DNA of 64,000 nucleotides from CBDFNC01 sp965249895 (GCA_965249895.1 CBDFNC010000005.1:1364001-1428000), one strand, 5' to 3'; numbered from the stretch's first letter, positions 35,908-46,023 are shown. Translations and numbers: made by a program. The notes: a model not told the origin generated them from the sequence alone.

Positions 35908-37470
35908 TTAATATGTATAGCTGGCCTGCAGACCCAATGGAAGACCAAGAGCCCAATATAGTAGCAGGAAGGCTGTCCAGATGAACATTAGCGCAATAGA
36001 GTAAGGGATCATCATAGACATCAAGGTACCTATCCCTGTGCCCTTCACATAACGCTGACAATAGAGCACCACCAGTGGGAAGTAAGGCATCAGTGGCGTA
36101 ATGATGTTGGAGCTTGAATCACCAACGCGGTAAGCCGCCTGGGTTAAGTCGGGTGAAATGCCTAGCTGCATTAACATAGGCACTAGGATTGGGCCGATTA
36201 ATGCCCATTTTGCTGACGACGAACCAACAGCCAGATTAACAAAAGCGGTCAGGAAGATCATACCCACAATAGTAACTGCGGAAGGAAGCGCCATGGCCTG
36301 TAAAGCTGATGCACCTTTTAGCGCCAGCAGTGCTCCAATATTTGAATCGGAGAAAGCCTTGATAAACAGTGAACAGAAGAATGCCATCACAATATAATAT
36401 GCCATGCCATTCATAGACTTGCTCATGGCATCAATGACGTCTTTCGATTTTTTAAACGCGCCTGTCAAATAACCATAAATAGTGCCCGGTACGACAAAAA
36501 ACAGGAAGATAAGCGGTACGATGGATTGCATCAAAGGCGCGCTAAACTCAGCCAGACTACCACTTCCCGCCCGAAGTGGACTATCTGCCGGCATAGCTGC
36601 CGCCCAAAGTGCTATGCCTCCGAGCAGCATTACCGACGTCGATATCCAGAATGCTTTACGTTCTTTTTCTTTGAGCTCTTCAAACTTAGGAATATCCTCG
36701 GGATCGCCGTCTACAGCGGTATTTTTTAACCTTGGCTCAACGATGCGATCGGTTAAAAACCAGCCCACAGAAATGATCAACAAACTCGATGCGGCGCCGA
36801 AGAACCAGTTATTCAGTGGGTTGATTTGAATACTCGGATCAACAATCTGGGCCGCACTTTGGGTAAAGGATTGCAGCAGAGAATCCAGCGCAGAAGGAAT
36901 AAAATTGGTGCCAAAACCACCACTTACACCAGCAAATGCGGCGGCTATGCCAGCCAGAGGGTGACGCCCCGCGGCATAAAAGATGACACCGGCCAATGGA
37001 ATAACCAGTACGTAACCCGCATCTGTCGCGGTATGATTGATAATACCCACCAGAATAATGGAAGGCGTTAACAACTGTTTTGGCGTTACACGTAGCATCA
37101 GTTTAAGGCCAGCATTCACATAACCGGAGTGCTCAGCTACACCAACGCCTAACATGGCAACCAGGACCACACCTAAAGGTGCGAAAGTAGTAAATGTGGG
37201 TACCATTGTGGCGATAAAGTTAGCCAGCACACCGCCGGTTAACTGATTATGAATCACGATAGCTGCACCCGTTCTCGGGTCAACTTCGCTGTAACTGACA
37301 CCGGATAAAAGCCAGGATAACAACCAGACCAGCAACAGGCCGCCAACGAATAACATGGCGGGATCTGGTAATTTGTTACCTACTTTTTCGATCTTATCTA
37401 AGATTCTGGCTATTCGTCCTTGAGCCCGATCCCCGCCCTGGGTTTCAATGTTTGCGGGTGATGTCGCCAT
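35908..37470 (-). CDS. AbgT-family transporter
   Basis: A 520-residue inner-membrane protein with about 12 hydrophobic helices and family text such as KLPDPAMLFV near the N-terminus, NHTATDAGYVLVIPLAG, GGFGTNFIPSALDSL and VGSSSAKWALIGPI with GDSSSNIITPLMPYFP. AbgT proteins import p-aminobenzoyl-glutamate or act as antimetabolite exporters; which applies here cannot be told. No folate-related gene is adjacent. AGAGG precedes the ATG. It lies alone between the MarR unit and pstS. Confidence 0.92.
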   Translation of the reverse strand: MATSPANIETQGGDRAQGRIARILDKIEKVGNKLPDPAMLFVGGLLLVWLLSWLLSGVSYSEVDPRTGAAIVIHNQLTGGVLANFIATMVPTFTTFAPLGVVLVAMLGVGVAEHSGYVNAGLKLMLRVTPKQLLTPSIILVGIINHTATDAGYVLVIPLAGVIFYAAGRHPLAGIAAAFAGVSGGFGTNFIPSALDSLLQSFTQSAAQIVDPSIQINPLNNWFFGAASSLLIISVGWFLTDRIVEPRLKNTAVDGDPEDIPKFEELKEKERKAFWISTSVMLLGGIALWAAAMPADSPLRAGSGSLAEFSAPLMQSIVPLIFLFFVVPGTIYGYLTGAFKKSKDVIDAMSKSMNGMAYYIVMAFFCSLFIKAFSDSNIGALLALKGASALQAMALPSAVTIVGMIFLTAFVNLAVGSSSAKWALIGPILVPMLMQLGISPDLTQAAYRVGDSSSNIITPLMPYFPLVVLYCQRYVKGTGIGTLMSMMIPYSIALMFIWTAFLLLYWALGLPLGLQASYTY

Positions 37471-37596
37471 TCATGCCTCTTCGCATTATATAATTTTGAC
37501 ATTCCGCATATTTTGTAGAGTATTCTATGGGTAAAGCATTAGATCAAAGAGGTATCGACAAACTTGTTTTGCAACTCAATAGATTTGGATCAAATA

Positions 37597-37613
37597 AGGG
37601 CCGGTTAAGGCCC
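37597..37613 (-). terminator. Weak hairpin downstream of pstS
   Basis: GGGCC / GGCCC inverted repeat 35 bp past the pstS stop codon with TTATTTG following on the minus strand. The short stem makes this tentative. Confidence 0.4.
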
Positions 37614-37646
37614 AGACTAGCATTTGATGCCGGTAATAAAGTGGGA

Positions 37647-38627
37647 TTATAGATTGATTCCCAGTTTTTTCAGATCCTTCATTACGACGGCAGATGGCAG
37701 TGGGATATAACCGTCTTTTGCTACGATATCCTGACCCGAAGTAGACAGAACCATTTTCAGGAACTCACGCTCAAGAGGAGCAAGAGCTTTGTTCGGGTGC
37801 TTGTTTACGTATACATAGAGAAAGCGAGACAGTGGGTACTTACCGCTGATGGCATTGTCCATAGAGGCTTCAACAAAAACGTTACCTTTCTTCGCCAGCG
37901 GAACCGCACGAACACCGGATGTTTTGTAGCCGATACCTGAGTAACCGATAGCGTTAAGAGAAGATGAAACTGACTGAACAACAGATGCTGAACCTGGCTG
38001 CTCGTTTACGCTGTTTTTGAAGTCACCTTTACACAGGCCTTTTTTCTTAAAGTAACCGTAAGTACCGGATACAGAGTTACGACCGAACAACTGAATGTCT
38101 TTGTCTTTCCAGCTGCTGTCCAGACCCAGGTCACCCCAACGGTCCGCTTCTTTCGCGCTACCACACTTCAGAGTGCTGGAGAAGATTTCATCTACCTGCT
38201 TGATAGTCAAACCTTTAATCGGGTTATCTTTGTTTACAAATACGGCAAGCGCATCAATAGCAACACGAACCGGAGTTGGCTTGTAACCGTAACGCTTTTC
38301 AAACGCTTCGATTTCTTTGGACTTCATTTTACGGCTCATAGGACCGAACTGAGACGTTCCTTCTGTCAAAGCCGGTGGAGCAGTAGAGGAGCCTGCCGCC
38401 TGGATCTGAATGTTTATATTAGGGTATTGACGTTTAAACTCTTCAGCCCAGAAAGTCATCATGTTAGCAAGTGTATCTGAACCAACCGAAGACAGATTGC
38501 CGGAAATTCCGCTTACTTTAGAATAGGTAGGTAGGCCTGCATCAACGTTAGCAGCCTGAGTAGAAGCGGCAAAGATAGTAGCAACGCTAAATCCAACTGC
38601 ACTTACTAACTGTTTTAGTTTCATCAT
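37647..38627 (-). CDS. pstS: Phosphate-binding periplasmic protein PstS
   Basis: A 326-residue substrate-binding protein of the PstS family. A signal peptide (1-25) is followed by SSVGSDTLANMMTFWAEEF, the phosphate loop AAGSSTAPPALTEGTSQFGP with SRKMK, and RNSVSGTYGYFKK, all ligand contacts in this family. It delivers phosphate to the PstCAB permease encoded at 14.3-19.1 kb, some 18.5 kb away; such separation is common in marine gammaproteobacteria. GGAGAGAG precedes the start. A Pho box lies about 70 bp upstream, so it should be induced by phosphate limitation. Confidence 0.93.
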   Translation of the reverse strand: MMKLKQLVSAVGFSVATIFAASTQAANVDAGLPTYSKVSGISGNLSSVGSDTLANMMTFWAEEFKRQYPNINIQIQAAGSSTAPPALTEGTSQFGPMSRKMKSKEIEAFEKRYGYKPTPVRVAIDALAVFVNKDNPIKGLTIKQVDEIFSSTLKCGSAKEADRWGDLGLDSSWKDKDIQLFGRNSVSGTYGYFKKKGLCKGDFKNSVNEQPGSASVVQSVSSSLNAIGYSGIGYKTSGVRAVPLAKKGNVFVEASMDNAISGKYPLSRFLYVYVNKHPNKALAPLEREFLKMVLSTSGQDIVAKDGYIPLPSAVVMKDLKKLGINL

Positions 38628-38693
38628 CTCTCTCCGAATAGATGTTTTAAATAGGTGTTGTTGATTAACACTGCGCCAGTATGCTCAGCACAT

Positions 38694-38711
38694 GTGACAA
38701 ATATAAGTCGA
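38694..38711 (-). promoter_or_regulatory. Candidate Pho box upstream of pstS
   Basis: Minus-strand TCGACTTATATTTGTCAC matches 13 of 18 PhoB consensus positions, including the full TATATNTGTCAC half, in the orientation of pstS. A second TGTCACAC lies just upstream (about 38715-38722). Confidence 0.55.
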
Positions 38712-38955
38712 GTGTGTGACATTAATATTACAATCACCTAGAAATCCAGCCACTTACCCCCTTTCTAAGAACACTAAAACACATCCGTAAATGTGCCTCA
38801 CAAGGTACGCAATATCAATAACTTAACTAGTAGTATCGGGAAAGGGAAAAAGGTCGAAACAAATTTTGTTGTTCTAAACTATCATTATTTTCCGGCTTTT
38901 ATGTCCACTTGGGGTACACCCTAACAGCACACCAGGCAAGGTTTTCGAGTATTGG

Positions 38956-39174
38956 CTACCGCCGCGAGACTACCCTTTTGAGTTTCCGGGTCAAAGATCC
39001 CCAAGCCCTTGTGTACCAAGAGCTCGTGTCTAAGGGTTGCTCGTAATACTCCGAGGGGATCACTTTGTTTATGTAAGGCCCCAGTGGTAAGAACGAGGGT
39101 GTTTCGGTCTTTTTCTTCTGGGAGGTATCCACCCCATGTAGGTCCGATGTTTTCGACACTTCCTGCTGGTCCAT
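38956..39174 (-). CDS. Small orphan protein downstream of the giant pseudogene
   Basis: 72 residues (from DQQEVSKTSDLHGVDTSQKK to KLKRVVSRR), rich in charged and polar residues, without signal peptide or membrane segment. I do not recognise it. It directly follows the decayed giant gene on the same strand with AGGAGG ahead of its ATG, so it is probably another gene of the same mobile element. Confidence 0.5.
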   Translation of the reverse strand: MDQQEVSKTSDLHGVDTSQKKKTETPSFLPLGPYINKVIPSEYYEQPLDTSSWYTRAWGSLTRKLKRVVSRR

Positions 39175-41217
39175 ACGCTTCCTCCTAGTCTTTGACGATT
39201 ACCGGATTAATACCATCATCTAAGCCTTCATATTGCTCCAGGAAGTTCTTAAGCTCAAGTTCAACAGCCTCTTTGGTGATCGGCGTTTTGTTATCTGGAT
39301 CCGCGAGACTAAATAAGACCCCATCTTTCTCGGACTTTCCCAGGCTCTGCTCACCCTATCTATCGAAATCGACTGGGTTGTCGAACTCGTCAAGGATCAT
39401 GGGGTCCGGAACATTCGCATCTTCCAGTTTACTCTCCGGGAAAGTGATACCGAATCCGCCTTCTACTGGAATGACTTCGTTGTTTGGGTAGAGCTTGAAG
39501 TATTGAGACGCCCGTGCAGACTCTTCACTTCGGAATGGTTTTCCTTTCGGGTTACCTAGTGTAACCGTTGGCCCATCAATTACTTCAGTCTGTTTTGGGG
39601 TTGGGGCTGCCGTTTCTTTTTGAATGGCTGCAGTCTCAATTTCTTTCTTTTTGATTTCAGCTTCCAGTAGCTTAGTCTCAACCTTGACTTTCTCGACCTG
39701 TGCCTGCTCCAGCTCCGTCTTAGGGGCTTCTGGTGTTAGTGCCTTGTCATCGTTTCGGCCACCATCTCGAACAGCTGCAGTCTCTGTGCTACTCCTTCCA
39801 TCTCCTTGGGAAGCATCACTTCTTCCCTTTCTTGATCGTGATACCCCGTCAGATAGCTGTTTAGTTCCATCGCTTCTGCTTGGCTTATCACCTGATCGCT
39901 CACTGCCTTTTTCATCCAGTTTGGTATCATCTTTCTCATCCTTTAGTTTGTTTACTTTTCAGACGGTATCCATAGTAAGGACGGTCATTATTCTCGGGGT
40001 CCACCTCTCCAGTAGGCACCACCTCGTAGTCCGTTATGTCACCGCTCAACTTGCTGCGTTGGTTTTGCAGGAAAAGGGTTACGCCTTTTTTGGTTGGCCA
40101 GCCTTTACCTTCATTGACCTTGCCCGTCAGTATAGCCGCTTCACCGTCACCTCTCGGTGGTTTTGCTTCTTGCTCAACGTCAGCAACCTGCTCGGGTTCA
40201 GCTTTAGGTGACTTATCCTCTGCGAAGATAATGCCTTTGTGGGGGGTTTGTTTAGGTTGGTTAGCCAGGTCTTCTTTACGTTGGGTGATATCGCCATCAC
40301 GCTTTTGCTTCTGGGCCTTTAAGCCGTCATTAGCCCGACTTGCGTTTTCCCGGTTCGCATTTAGCTCCCTGTCATCATTGCCGTAAACAGTGTCGTCGTG
40401 GCCTAACGCCATTTCTTTTGCTTCACCATCTATGGTGTGGCCTTCACGCTTCGGCGCGGCCAGCTTAGGTGTACCAGGACTAGCCACTTCACGATTAACC
40501 AATTCGCCTTCACGGATGCCGTGGTATTCACCGTCTACCGGGTTATCGGCTAGATCAAAATTAATCCGCTCCCGCTCTGCTACCCGATCCTCGACGTCTG
40601 CTTCCTGCTCATCCATAAAGGCCCGTTGGTCGGCCTCTTGTTTGGCCACCCGGTTTTCCAGGTCAGTCAAGAATGCTTAATTTTCGGCAAGCCTGTCAGC
40701 CTCTTGTTTTTTCTTCTGTTCCGCCAATGGCTTCATACCAATACGCACATCCACTTTTGGGTCTGCATTCTTACTGGCGCTGGTTTTCCTAATCAGTTTA
40801 AGCGACTCAAGTTCAGCCTCCAGTTTAGGGTTGGTGCCTGCTGCTTGTCAGGGTTCGGCCACTGGAACTGCTTGGGTTTGACCTGGTTGAGGGGCTACTT
40901 GTTGTGGTGATACAGGTTGATCTACTCCTAACGCTTTATCGAATTTGACGATTTGTTTTTCCAGGCCTTCCAAGCGCGTTATGTCTTTGCCAGTTAACGA
41001 ATTACGATCCGATCTTAAGGTATTGCGCTCTTCGATCATTTCGCCGTATTGCATATCGTCTACGGCTTTAGGTGCTACCACCTCTTCAGGCTCTGTGGTT
41101 AACTCCGGTTCCGCTACCGGCTCGACTTCGGGTTTCCTGGTTGAATTGTTAACATCATCGAGCGCACCATTGACAGAGTCGTCGTGAGCTTGCTCAGCCA
41201 CCTTTAGACTTGGCGTA

Positions 41218-41860
41218 GTTAAAGATCCACCTTCTTAGAAGGTAGCTTTGCCTTTAACCCCCTAGAAGGGGGCGTAAGCTTGCCCTCTTAGAAGGCAAGC
41301 TGATTATCCCCAATTTAGACGGCTAAAATTCTAATTGTTCTTGGCGCTTTTCAAGCTTTTCTTGGTACTTCATATATTTTCTTATCATTTCCGCATCCAC
41401 ACCGACAGTGTCTACAAAATAGCCTTTTGCCCAAAAATGGTTACCCCAATATGGCTTCTTGCGCAGATGGGGAAACTGCTTAAATATCCTAATTGCTGTT
41501 CGGCCTTTTACAGCTCCTAAAAGTTCGGATATTGACTTTTTCGGTGGCACCTTTATTAATAAATGGACATGGTCTGGCTGCACATTTAACTCTACTATTT
41601 GGCAATCGAGCCTGCCACAATATATCTGGATACAATTATATACTTCTTGCGCTACCGGTCCGGTTAGCATCCTATAGCGGTACTTCGGTACCCAGACAAT
41701 ATGGTATTGGCAATGCCACAAAACGTGCGATAATTTCTCAAATCTACTCATGCTACTGTTCCTTTCTCTGTTGTGGGGACAACCGAGATTGGTCATAGCA
41801 TGAGTGGATGCTCCAGGCATAGCCTGTCACTGATTACCACGCCCACAGGACGTGGATTCT
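41218..41860 (-). mobile_element. IS200/IS605-family element (tnpA only)
   Basis: About 640 bp with subterminal foldbacks instead of inverted ends: CCACCTTCTTAGAAGG and GCTTGCC...GGCAAGC on the left (41218-41301), and CCACG...CGTGG on the right (41837-41855). This fits the single-strand 'peel-and-paste' transposition of the family. It sits inside the giant pseudogene. A related solitary end occurs at 28547. Confidence 0.85.
41323..41751 (-). CDS. tnpA: IS200/IS605 transposase TnpA (Y1 HUH)
   Basis: A 142-residue Y1 transposase from ATG 41749-41751 (SRFEKLSHVLWHCQYHIVWV). The HUH metal site is DHVHLLI, and the nucleophilic Tyr lies in the C-terminal helix segment MIRKYMKYQEK. The frame is intact, so the enzyme may be active; no tnpB is present. 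Codons upstream of this ATG are open, but the family always begins at or near this residue. Confidence 0.92.
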   Translation of the reverse strand: MSRFEKLSHVLWHCQYHIVWVPKYRYRMLTGPVAQEVYNCIQIYCGRLDCQIVELNVQPDHVHLLIKVPPKKSISELLGAVKGRTAIRIFKQFPHLRKKPYWGNHFWAKGYFVDTVGVDAEMIRKYMKYQEKLEKRQEQLEF

Positions 41861-42488
41861 AGTTTTCATTGAACATGCCGCCCACGATACCCGGACCTGC
41901 ACCAAGGATCCCCTCGTTCAGGGATGCCGCTAACACCTCTTTATCCAGGCGCCGGATTCCGTCCGCTGTTCCTTGGATTGCGGTGTTCACCCCATACTGG
42001 GTAGCCGCACCTTGGGCCATCTCTGTGCCACCTTCAATCACAGCGCCCTGAGCCGCACCGCCTAACCGGGTTGAAGGAGTTCCGACCTTACCGAACTTAC
42101 CTAATATGCCTCCGGCACCACCCGCATAGCCACCAAGCACAGCCGCTGCCAAGTCAGTACCCAATGCGGTAGGATCCATGATTGCTGCCTTCGCCGCCTT
42201 TTCCGCCAACACACCCCTAGCCTGTTCAGCAACCGCTCGATCATCCATATCGGGATTGGCATCTTTAATTTCCCAATACGTTGCACTAAACTCTTCCCCG
42301 TTTAGCTGATTAATGGGCATCGCGTTAACTTCGTTACGGGCTTGAATGGCACGCTGACCCCCCGCTATGATACTGAATTCATTAGCGGGCCATACTACGT
42401 CGACATGTTTTCTTAGAGGAGTTAATGATTTAAGAGTGATGGTAGAATATAGAACCGTAACAGGGACCAAAAATAAGACAACCCTCAC

Positions 42489-42738
42489 CTATCAACTAAA
42501 GCGTGACGACGAGACCGGCTAGTCCCCACTCAGTAGATCGCCGTTTCGGCACCAAATTCCCCTCACGTAACCGGCGACAGTGCCATTAGGTTGAACCCTT
42601 ACGTGGGCGTACGTGGGGCGGCTAGGACCAGACGTTGGAAGGGCTTGCGTGGGGTGGTGCCGTAATTACGTGAAATTGCTTACTCGCATAAAAGCATTAG
42701 TATCCGGTACATAATAAAAATATCAAAAAGGAAGCACG
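42489..42738. promoter_or_regulatory. ACGTG-rich spacer, iteron-like
   Basis: Short ACGT-core motifs recur: CTCACGTAAC, CTTACGTGGG, GTACGTGGGG, CAGACGTTGG, TTACGTGAAA. The spacing is irregular. Similar motifs recur at 43090, 43730 and 43900-43990. They might be operator or replication-initiator sites of a plasmid-derived element; nothing proves it. Confidence 0.3.
42666..42691. repeat. Direct repeat flanking a two-gene block (left copy)
   Basis: This 26-bp sequence, whose core is ATTGCTTACTCGCATAA, recurs in the same orientation at 43729-43754 with 23 of 26 bases identical. Between them lie two small genes of opposite orientation. Confidence 0.7.
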
Positions 42739-43044
42739 ATGCCGCAATCTGTCAATGACGATATCTTGAACCAACTCAACGAAACCCAAGCCTTTCTGTA
42801 CTTACATGGGGAGCTACTAGCTTCCGGCTCATCTGATATGGAGCTGCTATACGATATTTCCGCTAAGATGTCAGACGGGTCAGGGATGGCCATTCGTGAA
42901 CAGCTTCCCGAGCGCCTAAGAGGTGCTTTCGATGCTCAGCTGCTTACCGAAAAGCTACAAGATGATCCAGGGGCATTAATCTCAAAACTAACCAACACAC
43001 TATCCGGCATTGAAAGAACTCGCCGTCGAGCCTCTAACAAGTAG
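42739..43044 (+). CDS. Orphan protein of the accessory island
   Basis: 101 residues, helical and acidic (QLNETQAFLYLHGELLASGS, with DDPGALISKLTNTLSGIE), no membrane segment or signal peptide. I do not recognise a family. AAGGAAG lies 7 bases before the ATG, supporting real translation. It is inside the block bounded by 26-bp direct repeats. Confidence 0.6.
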   Translation: MPQSVNDDILNQLNETQAFLYLHGELLASGSSDMELLYDISAKMSDGSGMAIREQLPERLRGAFDAQLLTEKLQDDPGALISKLTNTLSGIERTRRRASNK

Positions 43045-43117
43045 GGGTGTTCTTTTTAGGTGGGATGGCGGAGGCCAGATATGTTGGGTTTACGTGGAAA
43101 TACGGGTGTGCATAGTC

Positions 43118-43687
43118 CTAAGGGCGTCTCTCTAGCCATTCCATCATGTGAAGTCCTGGTTCAGCAGGAGGGTTATATCGCTGTTCTAGAACATAGTCAA
43201 CCGCCCCATATGCGACTTTGTTGAAGTCGGAGTACACCCATTCAAAACATTTCTTTCTTGTATACTGTTCGGTCATTTGTTTCCAATACATCGGTTCGTT
43301 TTTCTCTAGCCACCCCACCGTATAAACTAGCTTTTCATCGAAAAAGAATTCATCTGAACTAATCCGTTCGCCTATCGCCTTAGATATCAATTCCCACTGC
43401 GCATCGGAGGGTTTATATTTATAGGCGAAAACCCCGGCTTTCAGTTTCTCTCCCAGAGCCAAGTATTTTCCGCAACTAAGTGCAGGAGCTGTTTCAGCTT
43501 TGACTTGCTCATTGGGTGGGAATTTATTCCGGCACGCCTGTTTAATTGCCGCTACAGCACTATCATTCCCAGCGCCACTCATGTGTTTTAGTATGCACTC
43601 GTCATAATCTTTCGGTCCAGAAGCGGCTTCTGCCGACACCGTAATGGCGGTACAAAACAATAAAGAAAACAACAATATCCTGAACAT
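43118..43687 (-). CDS. Exported Cys-containing protein of unknown function
   Basis: 189 residues. A signal peptide (1-22, ending SAEAA) is followed by YDECILKHMSGAGNDSAVAA and AIKQACRNKFPP, a short Cys-pair module seen in many small gammaproteobacterial hypothetical proteins. Two further Cys lie in ALSCGKY and RKKCFEW. Probably periplasmic; function unknown. AAAGGT precedes the ATG. It shares the direct-repeat-bounded block with the plus-strand gene at 42739. Confidence 0.65.
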   Translation of the reverse strand: MFRILLFSLLFCTAITVSAEAASGPKDYDECILKHMSGAGNDSAVAAIKQACRNKFPPNEQVKAETAPALSCGKYLALGEKLKAGVFAYKYKPSDAQWELISKAIGERISSDEFFFDEKLVYTVGWLEKNEPMYWKQMTEQYTRKKCFEWVYSDFNKVAYGAVDYVLEQRYNPPAEPGLHMMEWLERRP

Positions 43688-43728
43688 CCGATTTACCTTT
43701 CAGCCTAATCCATCAACGGCGGCTATCT

Positions 43729-43754
43729 TAACGTGGAATTGCTTGCTCGCATAA
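43729..43754. repeat. Direct repeat flanking a two-gene block (right copy)
   Basis: TAACGTGGAATTGCTTGCTC and the following GCATAA match the copy at 42666 at 23 of 26 positions, 1063 bp away. Confidence 0.7.
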
Positions 43755-44072
43755 CGGCGTATCGGCAAAACGAAAATTTGCGGAATCGACCCTACTAATA
43801 GAAACCGGCCGCATCGCCGATAAGCCCTATCCCCCTTAAGACCCCCCCCTCCGCCAACTACCCGAATTAACCAACCCACCAATACCCCAGCACCCTAAAA
43901 ATCCACGTAAAAAACAAAATAAATCGTTAAATAACATAAATTTACACGTAATCTAGCGTTTGACACCACGTAACCCCTCCTCTAACGTGTAATGAAACCC
44001 TGCGGCAAAATTCGCTGGTCAGGATTCGAACCTTGACGGCGATTAAACAGAATCGACATAAGAGGACATCCA
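43755..44072. other. Intergenic region with ACGTG motifs
   Basis: No gene. It contains CCACGTAAAA, ACACGTAATC, ACCACGTAAC and AACGTGTAAT (43900-43995). A GGATTCGAACC near 44022 looks like a tRNA T-loop read in reverse but no cloverleaf can be drawn around it. Confidence 0.4.
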
Positions 44073-44755
44073 ATGTCAATTTACCGCAACTTTGCAGCTT
44101 ATACCTTCGCCGAACTACCGCTGCGCCTGGAACGTCCCAAGGCCAAGCCAGTACCCAACTTTACCCACAACATCCTCCAGGCAACGCTGCCCAAACCAAC
44201 GCGAATCAGTTCACCGTTCCGGTGATACCTGACGCCAAACCAGAACCCCAAACCAGTGAACCAGCGCAAGGCGAATTGTTGCCACGTTTACCACGTAACA
44301 AACAAACTCCTTACCTGCCGTTTGAACACATCGTCGATCTGGCCGTCACTTTATCCGCGCTGAGGTCTGATCTTCTTGCCCTCGCCGCTGAAGCCGATAT
44401 CAGGATCCGCAATAGACGATGCGGCGCTATCAATAACCAAACCATGGCCAATACCCTGGAAAACCTGCTTCATGGTGTCGACCTGGCCAACAAACGGATC
44501 GCCACCGTTGCACAAAAACGATTCGACTTCCCCATCAAGTTGAGCAAAGACACCTCCATGAATCGCTTTAGTGAAGGCGTATCCGCCGCCACTATGCGTA
44601 CATTTGGCCGACAATCCCCACAAATGGCCCTGGCTTGGCACGACTTCACCGTCACGCTGAGTACTTTTGGCGTCATATCCACTCGTCAGCTCAAAAGCTG
44701 GACTAATCCGTTCGAAGTTAATGGTCGTCTGAGCTCCTATCACGTAATCAACTAA
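44073..44755 (+). pseudogene. Uncharacterised island protein, frameshifted
   Basis: An ATG at 44073 with AGAGGA upstream begins SIYRNFAAYTFAELPLRLER, then reaches a stop at 44222. From about 44150 a second frame carries on to 44755 with VPVIPDAKPEPQTSEPAQG, then LPFEHIVDLAVTLSALRSDL and a helical C-terminus. The first frame gives the more natural start and the second the more natural body, so one base change near 44150-44200 probably broke a protein of about 227 residues. The family is unknown; it precedes the DUF3560 remnant in the same direction. Confidence 0.5.
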
Positions 44756-44919
44756 ACACGGTTGCGCCGGTGCGGCGTTGCCGTCGATGCATGCATCACT
44801 ATGAAATATTTTCATGATATGTGGCGATGCGTGTGACGCCTTAACATACCAATCGGTCTGTTAGTCGCTGAGCAAGAAGCGAATCGGCGCGAAAAGCCAC
44901 CGGAAATAAGGGAATAACC

Positions 44920-45708
44920 ATGGATAACTCAACAACTCGTGCAGCCATTTCATTAGGTGACTACCAAGCGCGTCAGGAAGACTGAGTGGATCGCATAACA
45001 GCGCGCGCCGACAAGGCGCCGACAAGGCCCAGTAAAGCGCCGATGCGGCACATAGGACGCTCAACAAATTGGAGAGCGATTTTGGGGAGGCCAACCGATC
45101 TTAGTTGGTCATCACAGTGAATGCCGCGCCAGGCGGGACCATGCAAAAATGGATGCCGCCGTGCGTAAAAGTGTCGAAGGTGGCGCAAAGGCAAAACGCC
45201 TGCACTCCAAGGCCTCTGGTGTGGGCTCGGCCGGTATTGCCAGCGATGACATCGAAGCCCTGGCAAAGCTGAACACGACGTTAGTTCATCTTGAGAAGGC
45301 ACAAAGCATCATGAAGGCTGCTAACAAAGCTATTCGCGTTCATAAAACCCAAGAAACCAGGGTCACGGCCCTTATCGCCGAAGGACTGAGCGACAAGCAA
45401 GCAACAGAACTGCTTAAGCCTGATTTTGGCGGTCGTATCGGCTTTGTCTCCTAAACAACAACGCAGAGAACCGCCGTACCAAACAACGCATAGAAGAAAT
45501 CGAGAAACAACACGACGTGGAGCCATTAAATACGTCTGGCGATGCCTGGAGCATGGAAGAAAGTGATGCTCGGATCTGCATTTTGTTCGACGGTAAGCCA
45601 GGTGAGGTGATCCGCTAATTGTGCAAATCGAACGGGTTCCGCTGGTCTCCTTCTCGCGGGGCTTGGATTCGCAAAATTACCGCAAACGCCGTGGTGGTAG
45701 CTGAATGA
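44920..45708 (+). pseudogene. DUF3560-type plasmid/ICE protein, decayed
   Basis: ATG 44920 (AAGGGAAT upstream) begins DNSTTRAAISLGDYQARQED and hits a stop. Past it, three frames in turn give ITARADKA, GQPILVGHHSE, then DAAVRKSVEGGAKAKRLHSK through TELLKPDFGGRIGF (45149-45454), then ENRRTKQRIEEIEKQH and FRWSPSRGAWIRKIT, ending at TGA 45706. GHHSE and the 'KAKRL...KANKAIR' repeat are typical of DUF3560 proteins carried on plasmids and conjugative elements. Multiple frameshifts and a stop at about 45616 inactivate it. Confidence 0.7.
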
Positions 45709-45825
45709 CTTGCCACTAACCTACCTGCAGATGTGTGAGGGAAGCATTATGTTTTTATTCAGAGGAAAACTATACGACTTTTGGACTTACATGGACGTAG
45801 TCCGTGGTTACTGGAGGACAGCACA

Positions 45826-46023
45826 ATGAACACACAGGATTTAGCCGAGGCAATCGCCGAATCGAACAAAGGGAAGGCTGTTTACGTGGACCAAAACTCC
45901 GACGGCTTGTATATGGGCTGTAACGGAAACTTTGTCAAAACCAAACGCGCCGCCATGCGACTGACCGGCCAAGAGGTTTTCATCAAACGAGGCTTAACGC
46001 CGGTTTGTATCAAGAAGGCGTGA
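45826..46023 (+). CDS. Small conserved-looking island protein
   Basis: 65 residues starting NTQDLAEAIAESNKGKAVYV and ending FIKRGLTPVCIKKA, no signal peptide. GGAGG lies 9 bases before the ATG. It follows the DUF3560 remnant in the same direction, as small accessory genes of plasmids often do. No function can be assigned. A 20-codon frame with AGAGGGG upstream follows at 46091-46153 and may be a further remnant. Confidence 0.55.
   Translation: MNTQDLAEAIAESNKGKAVYVDQNSDGLYMGCNGNFVKTKRAAMRLTGQEVFIKRGLTPVCIKKA

Larger units (their letters stand above)
39189..42488 (-). pseudogene. Decayed giant polyvalent-type phage/plasmid protein gene
   Basis: Reading down the minus strand, a chain of frames reads as one very long protein: 42488-41859 (Ala/Gly-rich, LGGYAGGAGGILGKFGKV, then GTEMAQGAATQYGVNTAIQ), an IS200/IS605 insertion, 41201-40848 (charged, LRSDRNSLTGKDITRLEGLE), 40670-39936 (charged linker with GDITDYEVVPTGEV), then 39800-39189 (LGNPKGKPFRSEESARASQY, with EVIPVEGGFGI, an in-frame TAG near 39350, and a final LEQYEGLDDGINPVIVKD). 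The Gly-rich hydrophobic helices and the 'KGKPFRSE...VEGGF' module recall the huge polyvalent or internal-virion proteins of phages and conjugative elements. At least four frame breaks plus the insertion make it a pseudogene. The exact family is not certain. Confidence 0.6.

Noticed and set aside
44015..44040. GGATTCGAACC, like the T-loop of a tRNA on the minus strand
   Set aside because: The flanking bases do not form a 5-bp T-stem, and no anticodon or D arm lies on the 5' side, so it is not a tRNA gene; an att-site relic is only speculation.
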